From Oscillospiraceae bacterium (GTDB lineage Bacteria; Bacillota; Clostridia; Oscillospirales; Oscillospiraceae), in contig CACYWG010000026.1 of the NCBI GenBank assembly GCA_902778115.1, positions 1 to 37,966 of the forward strand: DNA of 37,966 nt. The letters run 5' to 3'. The notes below the pieces were generated by a model that ran no database searches, had not been told where the DNA came from, and worked only from the letters and a program-made list of their open reading frames with translations. This document shows positions 24,968-33,635 of the stretch, in pieces (positions within the stretch are counted from its first letter, which is position 1; the number at the start of each line of letters is the position of its first letter). Both the position numbers and the translations under genes were made by a program.

Positions 24968-26089
24968 TCAGACGTAAGCCAGACCGAAGATCCCGTATCC
25001 GTTGCCCTTATCCAGGAAATAAACGCGGTAGGTGCCGTCGGCGACATTGGTGTAGCCGGCGGCGCTGCCCTCGGCGTGGTAGCTCACGTCCACCATCAGG
25101 CAGTTGCCGGCGATGATGCGGACCTCGCCCGCCTCGGCGTCATAGGTCGCGTTGCCGTAGCAGGTGTCCCAGGTCACGCCGTCATAGGAGTCGAGGATCA
25201 GCTGATAGGCCTGCGAATCCGGCATGACGTGGTTCAGAGCGTTCCACATGTGGCCGCGGGTGTTGGAGTTGCCGAGCATGTAATAATACAGCAGCGCATA
25301 GATGAAGTTTTCGGCGCGCTGCTGGTAGCCCTCGGCCTCTTCGCCGGTCAGAACGTAAAAGACGGTACCGTCTTCGGCGGTGCTGATCGGGCGGTCGGCA
25401 GGCGCCTCGGCCGTCAAAACGGGCTTGGTGAGCTGACCGCGCACGGTGTAGGTCTCCCAATGCACAGGGTCGACGATCAGATCGGCGTATTCCTCCATGT
25501 CGAACAGCCGGGTCTCCGCCTCGGCGCTGCTGCTGTCGACCGGCTGACCGTTGCAGTATACGGCGTAGCCTTCCGGCACCAGGAGGCTGGCCTCCTCGCC
25601 GCCTTCCAGCTCCACCTTTACGTCCGATACGGACCAGTCCAGGCCGGAGCCGGAGAGCGTCAGTTCGGCGATGGTCTCATCCCCGCTCTTGATGATATAG
25701 CTGGGATGCGCATCCGTGGAATCCTCGGCCTTCCAGTATTTCAGATCCGGATCGGAGAAGCGCTCCTGCATCAGGGCGAGCACCTGCGCCGGATCGTCAT
25801 AGTTGGCGGGGTGGGAGGCATACCAGCTGTCGGCCCAGCGCTGGGCATCGGCAGAGGCGACGTAGTCCTCAAAAGCCTTCTGCGGTGCGCGGGATACCGC
25901 CAGCTCATAGGCGGCCTGGCGATCGCGCTCCGCCTGTGCGGCTGCCTCGGCGTCCACGCCCTGCTGATAGCGGCTGAGGAAGATCCACAGCACGATCAGC
26001 GCAATGCCGGCGACAAAGACCAGAAGGGAGGAGTAAATATGCAGACCAAAACGGAATTTGGATTGCTTTTTGCGCTTCTTTGCGGTCAT
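24968..26089 (-). CDS. membrane-anchored extracytoplasmic protein, unknown
   Basis: A 373-residue protein with a basic cytoplasmic start (MTAKKRKKQSKFRFG), one membrane helix (about 16-38) and a large outward domain. The domain has an Ala/Gln-rich helical linker (about 44-75) followed by beta-rich segments, which resemble the immunoglobulin-like or NTF2-like stalk domains of clostridial surface proteins. No catalytic motif is recognised. ATG 26089 overlaps the stop of the preceding gene (TGATG), so the two are translationally coupled and likely act at the same envelope site. Confidence 0.72.
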   Translation of the reverse strand: MTAKKRKKQSKFRFGLHIYSSLLVFVAGIALIVLWIFLSRYQQGVDAEAAAQAERDRQAAYELAVSRAPQKAFEDYVASADAQRWADSWYASHPANYDDPAQVLALMQERFSDPDLKYWKAEDSTDAHPSYIIKSGDETIAELTLSGSGLDWSVSDVKVELEGGEEASLLVPEGYAVYCNGQPVDSSSAEAETRLFDMEEYADLIVDPVHWETYTVRGQLTKPVLTAEAPADRPISTAEDGTVFYVLTGEEAEGYQQRAENFIYALLYYYMLGNSNTRGHMWNALNHVMPDSQAYQLILDSYDGVTWDTCYGNATYDAEAGEVRIIAGNCLMVDVSYHAEGSAAGYTNVADGTYRVYFLDKGNGYGIFGLAYV

Positions 26090-27192
26090 CAGTTGCTCTC
26101 TCCTTCCTGAAGAACGAGAATCGTGGTGGCGAGCGGGCGGGCGCCGATGAGGTTGGAGCCCTTGGTAATCTGCTCGCCGTTGTAGATCATGGCCGAGGAG
26201 GAGCCGCCGTCCAGGTTGCCGGCGTTGACCGCGCCGAATTCCTCCATCAGATCGGCCAGATCGTCGTAGGTGGCGCCCAGGCTGTCCGGATGCCGCCCCT
26301 CAATGACCGCGATCAGGACCGCACCGTCGGCCCGCTGGCCGACGCAGGTGCGGGGATTGACGCCGCCGCCCAGGCCCGTCAGCTTGACGCCGTCCTTGAT
26401 GAGCGTGGGTCCGGGAGGAAAGCTGACGGCGGTGACCAGACCGAGATCCAGCGCCTCCTGGCCGGTCATGCTGCCCACATGGAGCACATGATCCTGGTCA
26501 AAGCCTATCACACCATTATAATAGGCGCTGGTGGAGCCGTAGCTGATCTGCCCGTCCTTCATCACAAGGCCGTCGGGGATGCCGCCTGTGCCCATGCCGC
26601 CCGGGTCCTCAAAGCTGCCGGCGTTGGTGCCGGCAACGGCGTTATACCGCTCCACGAACTCAGTCAGATACCAGCCCATGCCGCCCCAGCGCTCCAGCGT
26701 ACCGACGATGACGCGGGAGGGATCGTGGACGATCAGCATCTTGCCCTTGAAGGTCGACTTGCGGATATCGACGACCTCCAGCTCCTCGGTGAAGCTGCTC
26801 TCGTCGATCTGCACGAGGGGTGTTGCTTCGGGCTCCGCTTCGGCTTCGCCGTCCTTCGGCTCATAGCCGATGGCGCGGAAGCTGTCGGGGACAGGCTCCT
26901 CCCGCACGGGATGCAGGATCGCCTGCACCTCGTCCTCGGGCAGGAACAGGCGCGGAACGAATTTCAACGCGCTGGTCTCGTCCATCGAATTGACGAAGAG
27001 GCGTTTGGCGGCCTCCGAAGGGCCGTGGGTCATCACGCCGCAGACCGCCACCAGAAAGACGGCGACGATCAGCACGGTACTCAGGATCACGGCAAGCGCA
27101 TGACCGACAGTGATGAAAAACGAGGCGACAGGACTCCGTCTGCGTCTGGGCGGACGGGCTGCGGCCCGGGAATTGTTCTCTCTTTCAGGCAT
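26089..27192 (-). CDS. phosphodiester glycosidase (NAGPA-domain) membrane protein
   Basis: A 367-residue protein with an Arg/Pro-rich cytoplasmic start, a membrane helix (about 23-50) and an outward NAGPA/phosphodiester-glycosidase domain (about 130-365). The family cleaves N-acetylglucosamine-1-phosphodiester or related linkages in surface polysaccharides. Signatures visible: NAGSFEDPGGMGTGGIPDG, the substrate-lining VNPRTCVGQRADG, and NLDGGSSSAMIYNG, the family hallmark. ATG 27192 is chosen because GGAGGAT lies just upstream on the minus strand; the open frame runs further back without a ribosome site. First gene of the leftward trio; the divergent neighbour is ahcY. Confidence 0.85.
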   Translation of the reverse strand: MPERENNSRAAARPPRRRRSPVASFFITVGHALAVILSTVLIVAVFLVAVCGVMTHGPSEAAKRLFVNSMDETSALKFVPRLFLPEDEVQAILHPVREEPVPDSFRAIGYEPKDGEAEAEPEATPLVQIDESSFTEELEVVDIRKSTFKGKMLIVHDPSRVIVGTLERWGGMGWYLTEFVERYNAVAGTNAGSFEDPGGMGTGGIPDGLVMKDGQISYGSTSAYYNGVIGFDQDHVLHVGSMTGQEALDLGLVTAVSFPPGPTLIKDGVKLTGLGGGVNPRTCVGQRADGAVLIAVIEGRHPDSLGATYDDLADLMEEFGAVNAGNLDGGSSSAMIYNGEQITKGSNLIGARPLATTILVLQEGESN

Positions 27193-27299
27193 GGTATCCT
27201 CCAAACGATAAAACATCATCTTAATATAGCAGATTTTATCCTCTTGTGCAAGAGTCGGCAGCAAGTTCCAAAAGCTTCTGTGGAAAGATCTTCTCCTGC

Positions 27300-27328
27300 T
27301 TGCGCTCTGCTCCAAGGCGTGATAAAAT
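27300..27328 (+). promoter_or_regulatory. promoter of ahcY
   Basis: TTGCGC (27300-27305), 17-bp spacer, TAAAAT (27323-27328). It lies 38 bp before the start codon in the only gap between divergent genes. Confidence 0.6.
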
Positions 27329-27365
27329 ACCTTAGTTAAAATGAATTCATATCGGAGGATGCGCC

Positions 27366-28601
27366 ATGAGTCTGATTCGCGATCTGTCCCTCGCCCCGTC
27401 CGGAGAAATGAAGATCCAGTGGGTGGAGCGCCATATGCCGGTGCTGCGCGGCATCGGCGAGGATTTCCGCCGCACGCGCCCTTTTGATGGCCTGAAAATC
27501 GCCCTGTCCGTGCATCTGGAGGCCAAAACGGCCTATCTCTGCCGTGTGCTGGAGATGGGCGGCGCGGAGATGTACGTTACGGGCTCCAACCCGCTGTCCA
27601 CGCAGGACGACGTGGCTGCGGCGCTGGCATCAAACGGGATGCAGGTCTTCGCACGCTACGGCTGCTCAATGGAGGAATATGAGCAGTGCCTGTGCGAGGT
27701 GCTCTCTCCCGGCCCCAACATCATCATCGACGACGGCGGCGACCTGGTGCACCTGATGCACACGAAGTTCACCGACCGCATCCCCGGCGTCATCGGCGGC
27801 TGCGAGGAGACCACCACCGGCATCCACCGCCTGCGCGCGATGGACCGCGCCGGCGAGCTGCGCTTCCCGATGGTGCTCGTCAACGACGCCGACTGCAAGC
27901 ATATGTTCGACAACCGCTACGGCACGGGCCAAAGCGTCTGGGACGGCATCATGCGCACGACGAATCTGATCGTTGCGGGCAAGTACGTGGTCGTGTCAGG
28001 CTATGGCTGGTGCGGCAAGGGCGTGGCGCTTCGTGCCAAGGGCCTCGGCGCGAAGGTCGTCGTCACCGAGACGGACGCCGTGCGCGCGCTGGAGGCCGTG
28101 ATGGACGGCTACGAGGTCATGCCGATGCGCGAGGCGGCCAAAATCGGCGATATCTTCGTCACCGTGACCGGCTGCTCCGGCGTCATCACCGCCGAGCACT
28201 TTGAAACGATGAAGGACGGCGCGATCCTCTCCAACGCCGGACACTTCGACGTAGAGGTCGACATGGCTGGGCTCAACGCGCTGGCCGTGAAGAAATACGA
28301 GGCGCGCCATAACATTCAGGGCTATGTGCTCCCGAGCGGCAAGACGGTCTTCACGATCGCCGAAGGCCGGCTCGTGAATCTCGCCGCGGCCGACGGTCAT
28401 CCGGCGGAGATCATGGACATGAGCTTTGCCGTCCAGGCCCTCGGCGCGCAGTATCTGGCGCTCAACCGCGGCAGCATTGCGCCGGGCGTGCTGGATTTCC
28501 CGCGCGAGCTGGACGACGCGGTCGCCCGCCGCAAGCTCAAGGCGATGGGCGTCGAGATCGATTCGCTCAGCCGCGAGCAGGAGGCATACCTCGGCGTGTA
28601 A
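27366..28601 (+). CDS. ahcY: adenosylhomocysteinase
   Basis: A 411-residue NAD-dependent hydrolase splitting S-adenosylhomocysteine into homocysteine and adenosine, clearing the product inhibitor of SAM-dependent methyltransferases. Key segments: WVERHMPVLRGI at the start, SVHLEAKTAYL, TGSNPLSTQDDVAAAL, the substrate site IDDGGDLVHLMH, GVIGGCEETTTGIHRL, the NAD loop VVVSGYGWCGKGVALRAKGLGA read as GYGWCGKG, and the closing SNAGHFDVEVD. It lacks the insertion of plant and animal enzymes, as in the short bacterial/archaeal form. ATG 27366 follows GGAGG. metK lies 2.6 kb downstream under a separate SAM riboswitch. Confidence 0.95.
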   Translation: MSLIRDLSLAPSGEMKIQWVERHMPVLRGIGEDFRRTRPFDGLKIALSVHLEAKTAYLCRVLEMGGAEMYVTGSNPLSTQDDVAAALASNGMQVFARYGCSMEEYEQCLCEVLSPGPNIIIDDGGDLVHLMHTKFTDRIPGVIGGCEETTTGIHRLRAMDRAGELRFPMVLVNDADCKHMFDNRYGTGQSVWDGIMRTTNLIVAGKYVVVSGYGWCGKGVALRAKGLGAKVVVTETDAVRALEAVMDGYEVMPMREAAKIGDIFVTVTGCSGVITAEHFETMKDGAILSNAGHFDVEVDMAGLNALAVKKYEARHNIQGYVLPSGKTVFTIAEGRLVNLAAADGHPAEIMDMSFAVQALGAQYLALNRGSIAPGVLDFPRELDDAVARRKLKAMGVEIDSLSREQEAYLGV

Positions 28602-28634
28602 GCGCCCGCAAAACAGGAAGTGGAGGTGAGTCCC

Positions 28635-30044
28635 TTGGACGAGCTGGATAACCTGGAGGCCCTGGATTATGACGCCCTGCAGGAAAAGCACAGCGACGAG
28701 CTGCTGGAACTGCTGGACCAGAAAAATATGAAGGAGCTCAAGCTTCGCATGGAGGACATGAACGAGTTCGACCTGGCGGAGTTTCTGAGCGAGATCGACG
28801 ACAAGCGCATGGCGATGGTGTTCCGCCTGCTGTCGAAGGAGCGGGCGGCGGAGGTCTTCGCCAACTTCGAGCCGCCGGAGCAGGAGAAAATCATCAACTC
28901 CATCACGGACTCCGAGCTGACCGGCATCGTCGAAGAACTCTACCTGGACGACGCGGTGGACATGATGGAGGAAATGCCGGCCAACGTGGTCAAGCGTGTG
29001 ATGCGCGCGGCCACGCCGCAGACCCGCGCCCTCATCAACCAGTACCTCAACTACCCGGAGAATTCCGCCGGCAGCATCATGACCGCGGAGTTTGTCGATC
29101 TGAAGAAGTATATGAGCGTCAAGGACGCCTTCGCCCGTATCCGCCGGATCGGCGAGGACAAGGAGACGATCTACATCTGCTTCGTCACCAACGCCTCCCG
29201 CAAGCTGGAGGGCGTGGTCACGGTCAAGGATCTGCTGCTGGCCGATCCCGACACGGAGATCGAGGAGCTGATGGACCGCAACGTGGTCTTCGCCTCCACG
29301 ACGGAGGACCAGGAGAGCGTATCCGAGAAATTCTCGGACTACGACCTGATGGCGCTGCCGGTGGTGGATAAAGAGGGCCGTCTCGTCGGCATCGTCACCG
29401 TTGACGATATCATCGACGTCATGGAACAGGAGGCCACCGAGGACATCGAAAAGATGGCCGGTATGCTGCCCTCCGATACGCCCTATTCCCGCACCAAACC
29501 GCTGGAGATCTACAAAAACCGCATCCCCTGGCTGATGTTCCTGATGCTCTCGGCCACCTTCACCAGCATGATCCTGACCTCCTTCGAGCAGATGCTGGCT
29601 ATTGTGCCGGGCCTCGTCGCCTTTATCCCGATGCTGATGGGCACCGGCGGCAACTCCGGCGCGCAGTCGGCCACGGCCGTCATCCGTTCGCTGTCCCTGG
29701 GCGATATCGAGCCGAAGGACGCGCTGCGCGTGATCTGGAAAGAGTGGCGCGTGGCGGTGCTTTGCGGCACGACGCTTTCGGTGGTCAACTTCGGCAAGAT
29801 GCTGCTGCTGGATCACCTGATCCTGGGCAATCCCTCGGTGACGATCCTGGTCGCCGCCACGGTCAGCCTCTCGATCGTGTTCATCGTCATGTTCGCCAAG
29901 CTCGTCGGCAGTCTGCTGCCGATCGGCGCGGAGAAGATCGGCCTTGACCCGGCCGTGATGGCAAACCCCTTGATCTCCACGCTGACCGACGCCGTGAGCC
30001 TTCTGATCTATATTTATATCGCAAAACTGATTTTGGGGATTTAG
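28635..30044 (+). CDS. mgtE: MgtE-type magnesium transporter
   Basis: A 469-residue Mg2+ channel. The acidic N-domain (1-125) is a superhelical sensor, followed by two CBS domains (about 130-250, AGSIMTAEFVDL and DDIIDVM) and five membrane helices (about 278-469) with the pore motif PMLMGTGGNSGAQSATAVIRSL. TTG 28635 is taken as start since GGAGG (28622-28626) is 8 nt upstream; the in-frame GTG codons at 28620 and 28626 overlap that site. Gating by cytosolic Mg2+ through the acidic domain is known in the family. Gap to ahcY is 33 bp, so a shared transcript is likely. Confidence 0.94.
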   Translation: MDELDNLEALDYDALQEKHSDELLELLDQKNMKELKLRMEDMNEFDLAEFLSEIDDKRMAMVFRLLSKERAAEVFANFEPPEQEKIINSITDSELTGIVEELYLDDAVDMMEEMPANVVKRVMRAATPQTRALINQYLNYPENSAGSIMTAEFVDLKKYMSVKDAFARIRRIGEDKETIYICFVTNASRKLEGVVTVKDLLLADPDTEIEELMDRNVVFASTTEDQESVSEKFSDYDLMALPVVDKEGRLVGIVTVDDIIDVMEQEATEDIEKMAGMLPSDTPYSRTKPLEIYKNRIPWLMFLMLSATFTSMILTSFEQMLAIVPGLVAFIPMLMGTGGNSGAQSATAVIRSLSLGDIEPKDALRVIWKEWRVAVLCGTTLSVVNFGKMLLLDHLILGNPSVTILVAATVSLSIVFIVMFAKLVGSLLPIGAEKIGLDPAVMANPLISTLTDAVSLLIYIYIAKLILGI

Positions 30045-30047
30045 CCT

Positions 30048-30959
30048 ATGCTTCCGTTGATTCAAAAGCTGCTGCTCTTCATCGTGCTGATGCTGGTCGG
30101 CTATATCGGCTCGCGGCGCGGCATGCTCGGGCCGGACTTCGCCCGCAGCGCGAGCAAGCTGACGCTGAATGTCTTTATGTCCGCGACGATCCTGTACTCG
30201 GTGGTCAACAATCCGCCGGTCATGGACGGGGGAGAGCTGGCCTGGTCGCTGCTGGTGGCCTTTCTGGTGCTGGCGCTGGGCTATGTCGTTTCCGCGCTGA
30301 TCACGCGCATGCTGCCGCTTTCCAAAGAGCGCGCGCCGATCTTCGAGCTGCTCGTCTCGGTGATGAATCCGATGTTCATCGGCGTTCCCGTGGCGGAGCT
30401 GCTGCTCGGCTCGCAGGGCGTATTCTACATCGCGCTTCAAAACGCCTTTTTCAATCTGCTGCTCTTCACCTATGGCGTCTGGCGGCTGAAGGCGGGGGAC
30501 CGCGGCAGGCTGCGGCTCGGTGACATCGTTACAGTGCCGCTGATCGTCACGGTGCTCGGCGTCGTGATCTTTGCGCTGCGCCTGCCTTGCCCGGCCTTTC
30601 TGAAGGACATGCTCGGCGCCGTCTCTCCGGCGACCATGCCGATGTCGATGGTCGTGATCGGCGCCTCGCTCGGAAGGGTCCGCCTGATCGACGCCTTCAC
30701 GGAAAAGAGCCTGTATCTCGTTTCCGCGCTGCGCCTTCTCCTGATGCCGCTGCTGACCTGGCTGTTGTTCCTGGTGCTCCCGGCCGACCCGATCCTGCGC
30801 AGTGCGATGCTGATCGTCAGTGCCTGTCCGAGCGGCATCATCGTCAGCATCCTGTGCATCCAGCACGGCAAGGACTATGAATACAGCTCCAAGGGCATTT
30901 TGCTGGATACCGCTCTGTCCATGCTGACCATCCCGCTGATGGCCGCTGTTTTATTGTAG
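30048..30959 (+). CDS. AEC-family (auxin efflux carrier-type) permease
   Basis: A 303-residue membrane protein with about ten helices, of the AEC/bile-acid-sodium-symporter-like fold. Helix-breaking Asn/Pro segments typical of the family are seen in VMNPMFIGVPVAELLLGS and in the second half in SACPSGIIVSILCIQHG. Bacterial members export or import small carboxylates such as malate or malonate; the substrate cannot be assigned. The start is 3 bp after the mgtE stop with little ribosome site, so translation is probably coupled. Confidence 0.85.
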   Translation: MLPLIQKLLLFIVLMLVGYIGSRRGMLGPDFARSASKLTLNVFMSATILYSVVNNPPVMDGGELAWSLLVAFLVLALGYVVSALITRMLPLSKERAPIFELLVSVMNPMFIGVPVAELLLGSQGVFYIALQNAFFNLLLFTYGVWRLKAGDRGRLRLGDIVTVPLIVTVLGVVIFALRLPCPAFLKDMLGAVSPATMPMSMVVIGASLGRVRLIDAFTEKSLYLVSALRLLLMPLLTWLLFLVLPADPILRSAMLIVSACPSGIIVSILCIQHGKDYEYSSKGILLDTALSMLTIPLMAAVLL

Positions 30960-30967
30960 AAAAACGC

Positions 30968-30995
30968 TTGACAGACGGGAAAAAGCTGCTATAAT
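30968..30995 (+). promoter_or_regulatory. promoter of the metK operon
   Basis: TTGACA (30968-30973), 16-bp spacer, TATAAT (30990-30995), both perfect. Transcription starts just before the SAM riboswitch. Confidence 0.92.
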
Positions 30996-31014
30996 ACCCT
31001 TCGACAATTGAACA

Positions 31015-31157
31015 CCTTATCAAGAGCGGTGGAGGGAACGGCCCTGTGAAGCCCGGCAACCTGTGCGAGAGCATAAGGTGCCAAATCCGGCGGTGAAACG
31101 AAAGATGAGGCTTTAATAAGCATGATTTCTGCCCTGTCTTTCGACAGGGCATTTTTT
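31015..31157 (+). ncRNA. SAM-I (S-box) riboswitch with terminator
   Basis: The aptamer (31015-31112) shows the S-box landmarks CTTATCAAGAG, GGTGGAGGGA, GGCCCTGTGAAGCCCGGCAAC, GGTGCCAAATCC and GAAAGATGAG; CTTATC and GATGAG close helix P1. The expression platform is a terminator, GCCCTGTC-TTT-GACAGGGC region (31131-31150) followed by ATTTTTTC. SAM binding would favour the terminator and switch off metK and the two genes behind it. This is the known arrangement for clostridial metK. Confidence 0.95.
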
Positions 31158-31168
31158 CGTCCTCTTTG

Positions 31169-31204
31169 CCTCCCCCTCCGGGGGAGGTGTCAGCAGCGCT
31201 GACA
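31169..31204 (+). repeat. twin hairpin, GC-rich dispersed-repeat type
   Basis: CCTCCCCC-TCC-GGGGGAGG-like stem (31169-31187) followed directly by TGTCAGC-AGC-GCTGACA (31188-31204). Sequences of this form (CCTCCGGGGGAGG plus TGTCAGC...GCTGACA) are scattered in intergenic regions of gut Clostridia. Here it lies between the riboswitch terminator and metK. Confidence 0.65.
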
Positions 31205-31250
31205 GAAGGGGTTTTCCAAAATATTATTGATCCAAAAGGAGATAGATACC

Positions 31251-32432
31251 ATGAGCCATTTTCTGTTTACTTCCGAATCCGTGACCGAGGGTCATCCCGA
31301 TAAGATCTGCGACCAGATCTCCGACGCCATCCTCGACGCCATCCTCGCGCAGGACCCGATGGGCCGCGTTGCTTGCGAGACCGTGGTCTCCACGGGCCTT
31401 GTGCACGTGATGGGCGAGATCAGCACCAGCTGCTATGTGGACATCCCGAAGATCACCCGCGAGGTCATCCGCGACATCGGTTACGACCGCGCCAAATACG
31501 GCTTCGACTGCGATACCTGCGGCATCATCACCAACATTGACGAGCAGTCCGGCGATATCGCCATGGGCGTCGACCGCGCGCTGGAGAGCAAGACCGGCGA
31601 GGACAGCGAGCTCCAGAACGGTGCCGGCGACCAGGGCATGATGTTCGGCTACGCCTGCGACGAAACGCCGGAGCTGATGCCGCTGCCGATCTCTCTGGCA
31701 CATCAGCTGGCCAGAAAGCTGACGGAGCTGCGCAAGAGCGGCACGCTGCCTTACCTGCGCCCGGACGGCAAGACCCAGGTGACTGTCGAGTACGACGAGG
31801 ACCGCCGCCCCGTGCGCGTGGACACCGTCGTCGTCTCCACCCAGCACGCCCCGGAGGCGACGCTCGAGCAGATCCGCCGCGATATGATCGAACAGCTGAT
31901 CCTTCCTACCATTCCCGCTGAGCTGCTGGACGAGAACACAAAGTATTATGTAAACCCGACCGGGCGCTTTGTCATCGGTGGCCCGCAGGGTGACTCCGGC
32001 CTGACCGGCCGCAAGATCATCGTGGACACCTACGGCGGCAGCGCTCCGCACGGCGGCGGCGCCTTCTCCGGCAAGGATCCCACGAAGGTGGACCGCAGCG
32101 CGGCCTACGCTGCGCGCTGGGTAGCCAAGAACGTGGTCGCGGCGGGTCTTGCACGCCGCTGCCAGGTGCAGCTGGCCTATGCGATCGGCGTTGCGCACCC
32201 GGTCTCCGTCCTGGTCGAGACCTTCGGCACCGGAAAAGTTTCCGACGAACGCCTGTCCGCGGCGGTGCAGCAGGTCTTCGACCTGCGCCCGACGGCCATC
32301 ATCCGCGACCTGGACCTGCGCCGCCCCATTTATCGGAAGCTGGCCGCCTACGGCCATATGGGCCGTGAGGAGCTCGGCGTCCGCTGGGAGCAGACTGACC
32401 GGGTCGATGCGCTCCGGGAGGCGCTGCGCTGA
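31251..32432 (+). CDS. metK: S-adenosylmethionine synthetase
   Basis: A 393-residue enzyme making SAM from methionine and ATP. Hallmarks: [20 protein letters not shown] at the start (ATP- and Mg-binding His/Asp), [16 protein letters not shown], the P-loop-like [18 protein letters not shown] and [17 protein letters not shown]. The length is as usual. ATG 31251 is preferred because AAAAGGAG (31234-31241) is 9 nt upstream and it gives the family start [11 protein letters not shown]. It is under SAM riboswitch control and is translationally coupled to the next gene (TGATG). Confidence 0.97.
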   Translation: MSHFLFTSESVTEGHPDKICDQISDAILDAILAQDPMGRVACETVVSTGLVHVMGEISTSCYVDIPKITREVIRDIGYDRAKYGFDCDTCGIITNIDEQSGDIAMGVDRALESKTGEDSELQNGAGDQGMMFGYACDETPELMPLPISLAHQLARKLTELRKSGTLPYLRPDGKTQVTVEYDEDRRPVRVDTVVVSTQHAPEATLEQIRRDMIEQLILPTIPAELLDENTKYYVNPTGRFVIGGPQGDSGLTGRKIIVDTYGGSAPHGGGAFSGKDPTKVDRSAAYAARWVAKNVVAAGLARRCQVQLAYAIGVAHPVSVLVETFGTGKVSDERLSAAVQQVFDLRPTAIIRDLDLRRPIYRKLAAYGHMGREELGVRWEQTDRVDALREALR

Positions 32433-33049
32433 TGCATATCCCGAGCGGCGCGAGCCAGACCATCGAGGTGCTGGATTTTGAGGAGGCCCTGGCTCTCTCC
32501 GGCCAGGGCGACCGCTATGACCGCGAAGCCTGGATCTATGTGCCGGATTTTTACACCGAATACCGATATATCCTCGGCACACGGGGAAACAATCCGCTCA
32601 TCTGCATCGGCGTGAACCCGTCGACCGCGGAGCCGGGCAATCTGGACAACACGCTCAAGTCCGTGCAGCGCATCGCGTCCGGCAACGGCTATGACAGCTT
32701 CATCATGTTCAACGTCTACGCCCAGCGCGCCACACGCCCGGACGACATGGACCGCGTCCGGAACGAGCGCCTGCACCGGGAGAACATGCGCGCCTTCGCC
32801 TATGTGCTCTCTCAGGTAGGGGAGGGGCTTCGCCCGGCGGTGTGGGCGGCCTGGGGCGCGGTGATCGAAAAGCGCGCCTATCTGCCCGACTGCGTGCGTG
32901 ACATGGTTGCGGTCGGCCGCTGCTTCGATGCGCGGTGGCTCTGCGCCGGCAAGCGCTCGGTGAAGGGGCATCCGCACCACCCGCTGTATCTGCGCAAGGA
33001 TGAAAAGACCGTCCCCTTTGACGTGGAGGAGTATTTGAATACCTTATGA
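32432..33049 (+). CDS. DUF1643 domain-containing protein
   Basis: A 205-residue soluble protein. DUF1643 members share the core LICIGVNPSTAEPGNLDNTL and FIMFNVYAQRATRP seen here, and a C-terminal KRSVKGHPHHPLYL. The function is unknown; the fold resembles uracil-DNA-glycosylase-like domains in some predictions (inference, not shown). It overlaps metK by one base and the Nudix gene by four, so it is firmly in the SAM-responsive operon, an unexpected partner for metK. Confidence 0.85.
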   Translation: MHIPSGASQTIEVLDFEEALALSGQGDRYDREAWIYVPDFYTEYRYILGTRGNNPLICIGVNPSTAEPGNLDNTLKSVQRIASGNGYDSFIMFNVYAQRATRPDDMDRVRNERLHRENMRAFAYVLSQVGEGLRPAVWAAWGAVIEKRAYLPDCVRDMVAVGRCFDARWLCAGKRSVKGHPHHPLYLRKDEKTVPFDVEEYLNTL

Positions 33050-33609
33050 AATTGATGGAAGAAATCAAGGCCTATCAGCCCTGCTGCGAGCAGGAGGAGC
33101 GGGACAAGGCTGTGATCCTGGCTTTTCTGGCCGAGCATGACGACGCCTTCCTGCGCGAGAACCTCGTCGCGCATATGACGGCCTCGGCCTGGGTCGTCAA
33201 TCCTGCGCACAATAAAGTGCTGATGGTCTACCATAAGCTTTACGATTCCTGGGCCTGGACGGGCGGACACGCCGACGGCGAGACAGACCTGCTGGCCGTC
33301 GCGCTGCGCGAGTGCCGGGAGGAGACGGGCGTGCAGCATGTACGCCCTGCTTCGGAGGAGATCTATTCTCTGGAGATTCTCACCGTGGACGGGCACGAGA
33401 AGCGCGGACAGTATGTGCCGAGCCACCTGCACCTGAACCTGACCTATCTGCTGGAGGCCGACGATGCTGACAGCCTCCAGATCTGCGAGGCGGAAAACAG
33501 CGGCGTGCGCTGGTTTTCACTTGATGAGGCGCTCACGGCACCCAGCGAGCCCTGGATGATCGAGCGCATCTACCGCAAGCTCAACGCCAAGATCCCGCGC
33601 GCGACTTGA
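33046..33609 (+). CDS. Nudix hydrolase
   Basis: A 187-residue protein with the Nudix fold: the box GGHADGETDLLAVALRECREETG keeps REXXEE but the first Glu is displaced by one from the strict consensus, as in several Nudix clades. N-terminal ASAWVVNPAHNKVLMVYH and the following WTGGHADGE match NUDIX proteins that hydrolyse nucleoside-diphosphate derivatives. Substrate unknown. ATG overlaps the DUF1643 stop by 4 bp. It ends the metK operon; a promoter for the downstream repeat/tRNA overlaps its stop codon. Confidence 0.9.
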   Translation: MKLMEEIKAYQPCCEQEERDKAVILAFLAEHDDAFLRENLVAHMTASAWVVNPAHNKVLMVYHKLYDSWAWTGGHADGETDLLAVALRECREETGVQHVRPASEEIYSLEILTVDGHEKRGQYVPSHLHLNLTYLLEADDADSLQICEAENSGVRWFSLDEALTAPSEPWMIERIYRKLNAKIPRAT

Positions 33610-33634
33610 CACCGAACTGTGCGCGTGATACAGT
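33606..33634 (+). promoter_or_regulatory. promoter driving repeat copy 2 and tRNA-Leu
   Basis: TTGACA (33606-33611), 17-bp spacer, TACAGT (33629-33634) with an extended -10 TG at 33626-33627. It lies directly before the 204-bp repeat, and no better promoter is seen between the repeat and the tRNA. Confidence 0.7.
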
Positions 33635-33635
33635 G

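Noticed and set aside
23014..25116. A 700-codon frame on the plus strand over the DegV and zinc-ribbon genes
   Set aside because: Antisense to two recognised genes; composition is an artefact of codon bias, with no domain.
27996..30866. A 956-codon open frame on the minus strand over ahcY, mgtE and AEC genes
   Set aside because: It runs antisense to three clearly recognised genes, is rich in His, Arg and Gln from GC-biased codons, and has no ribosome site or known domain.
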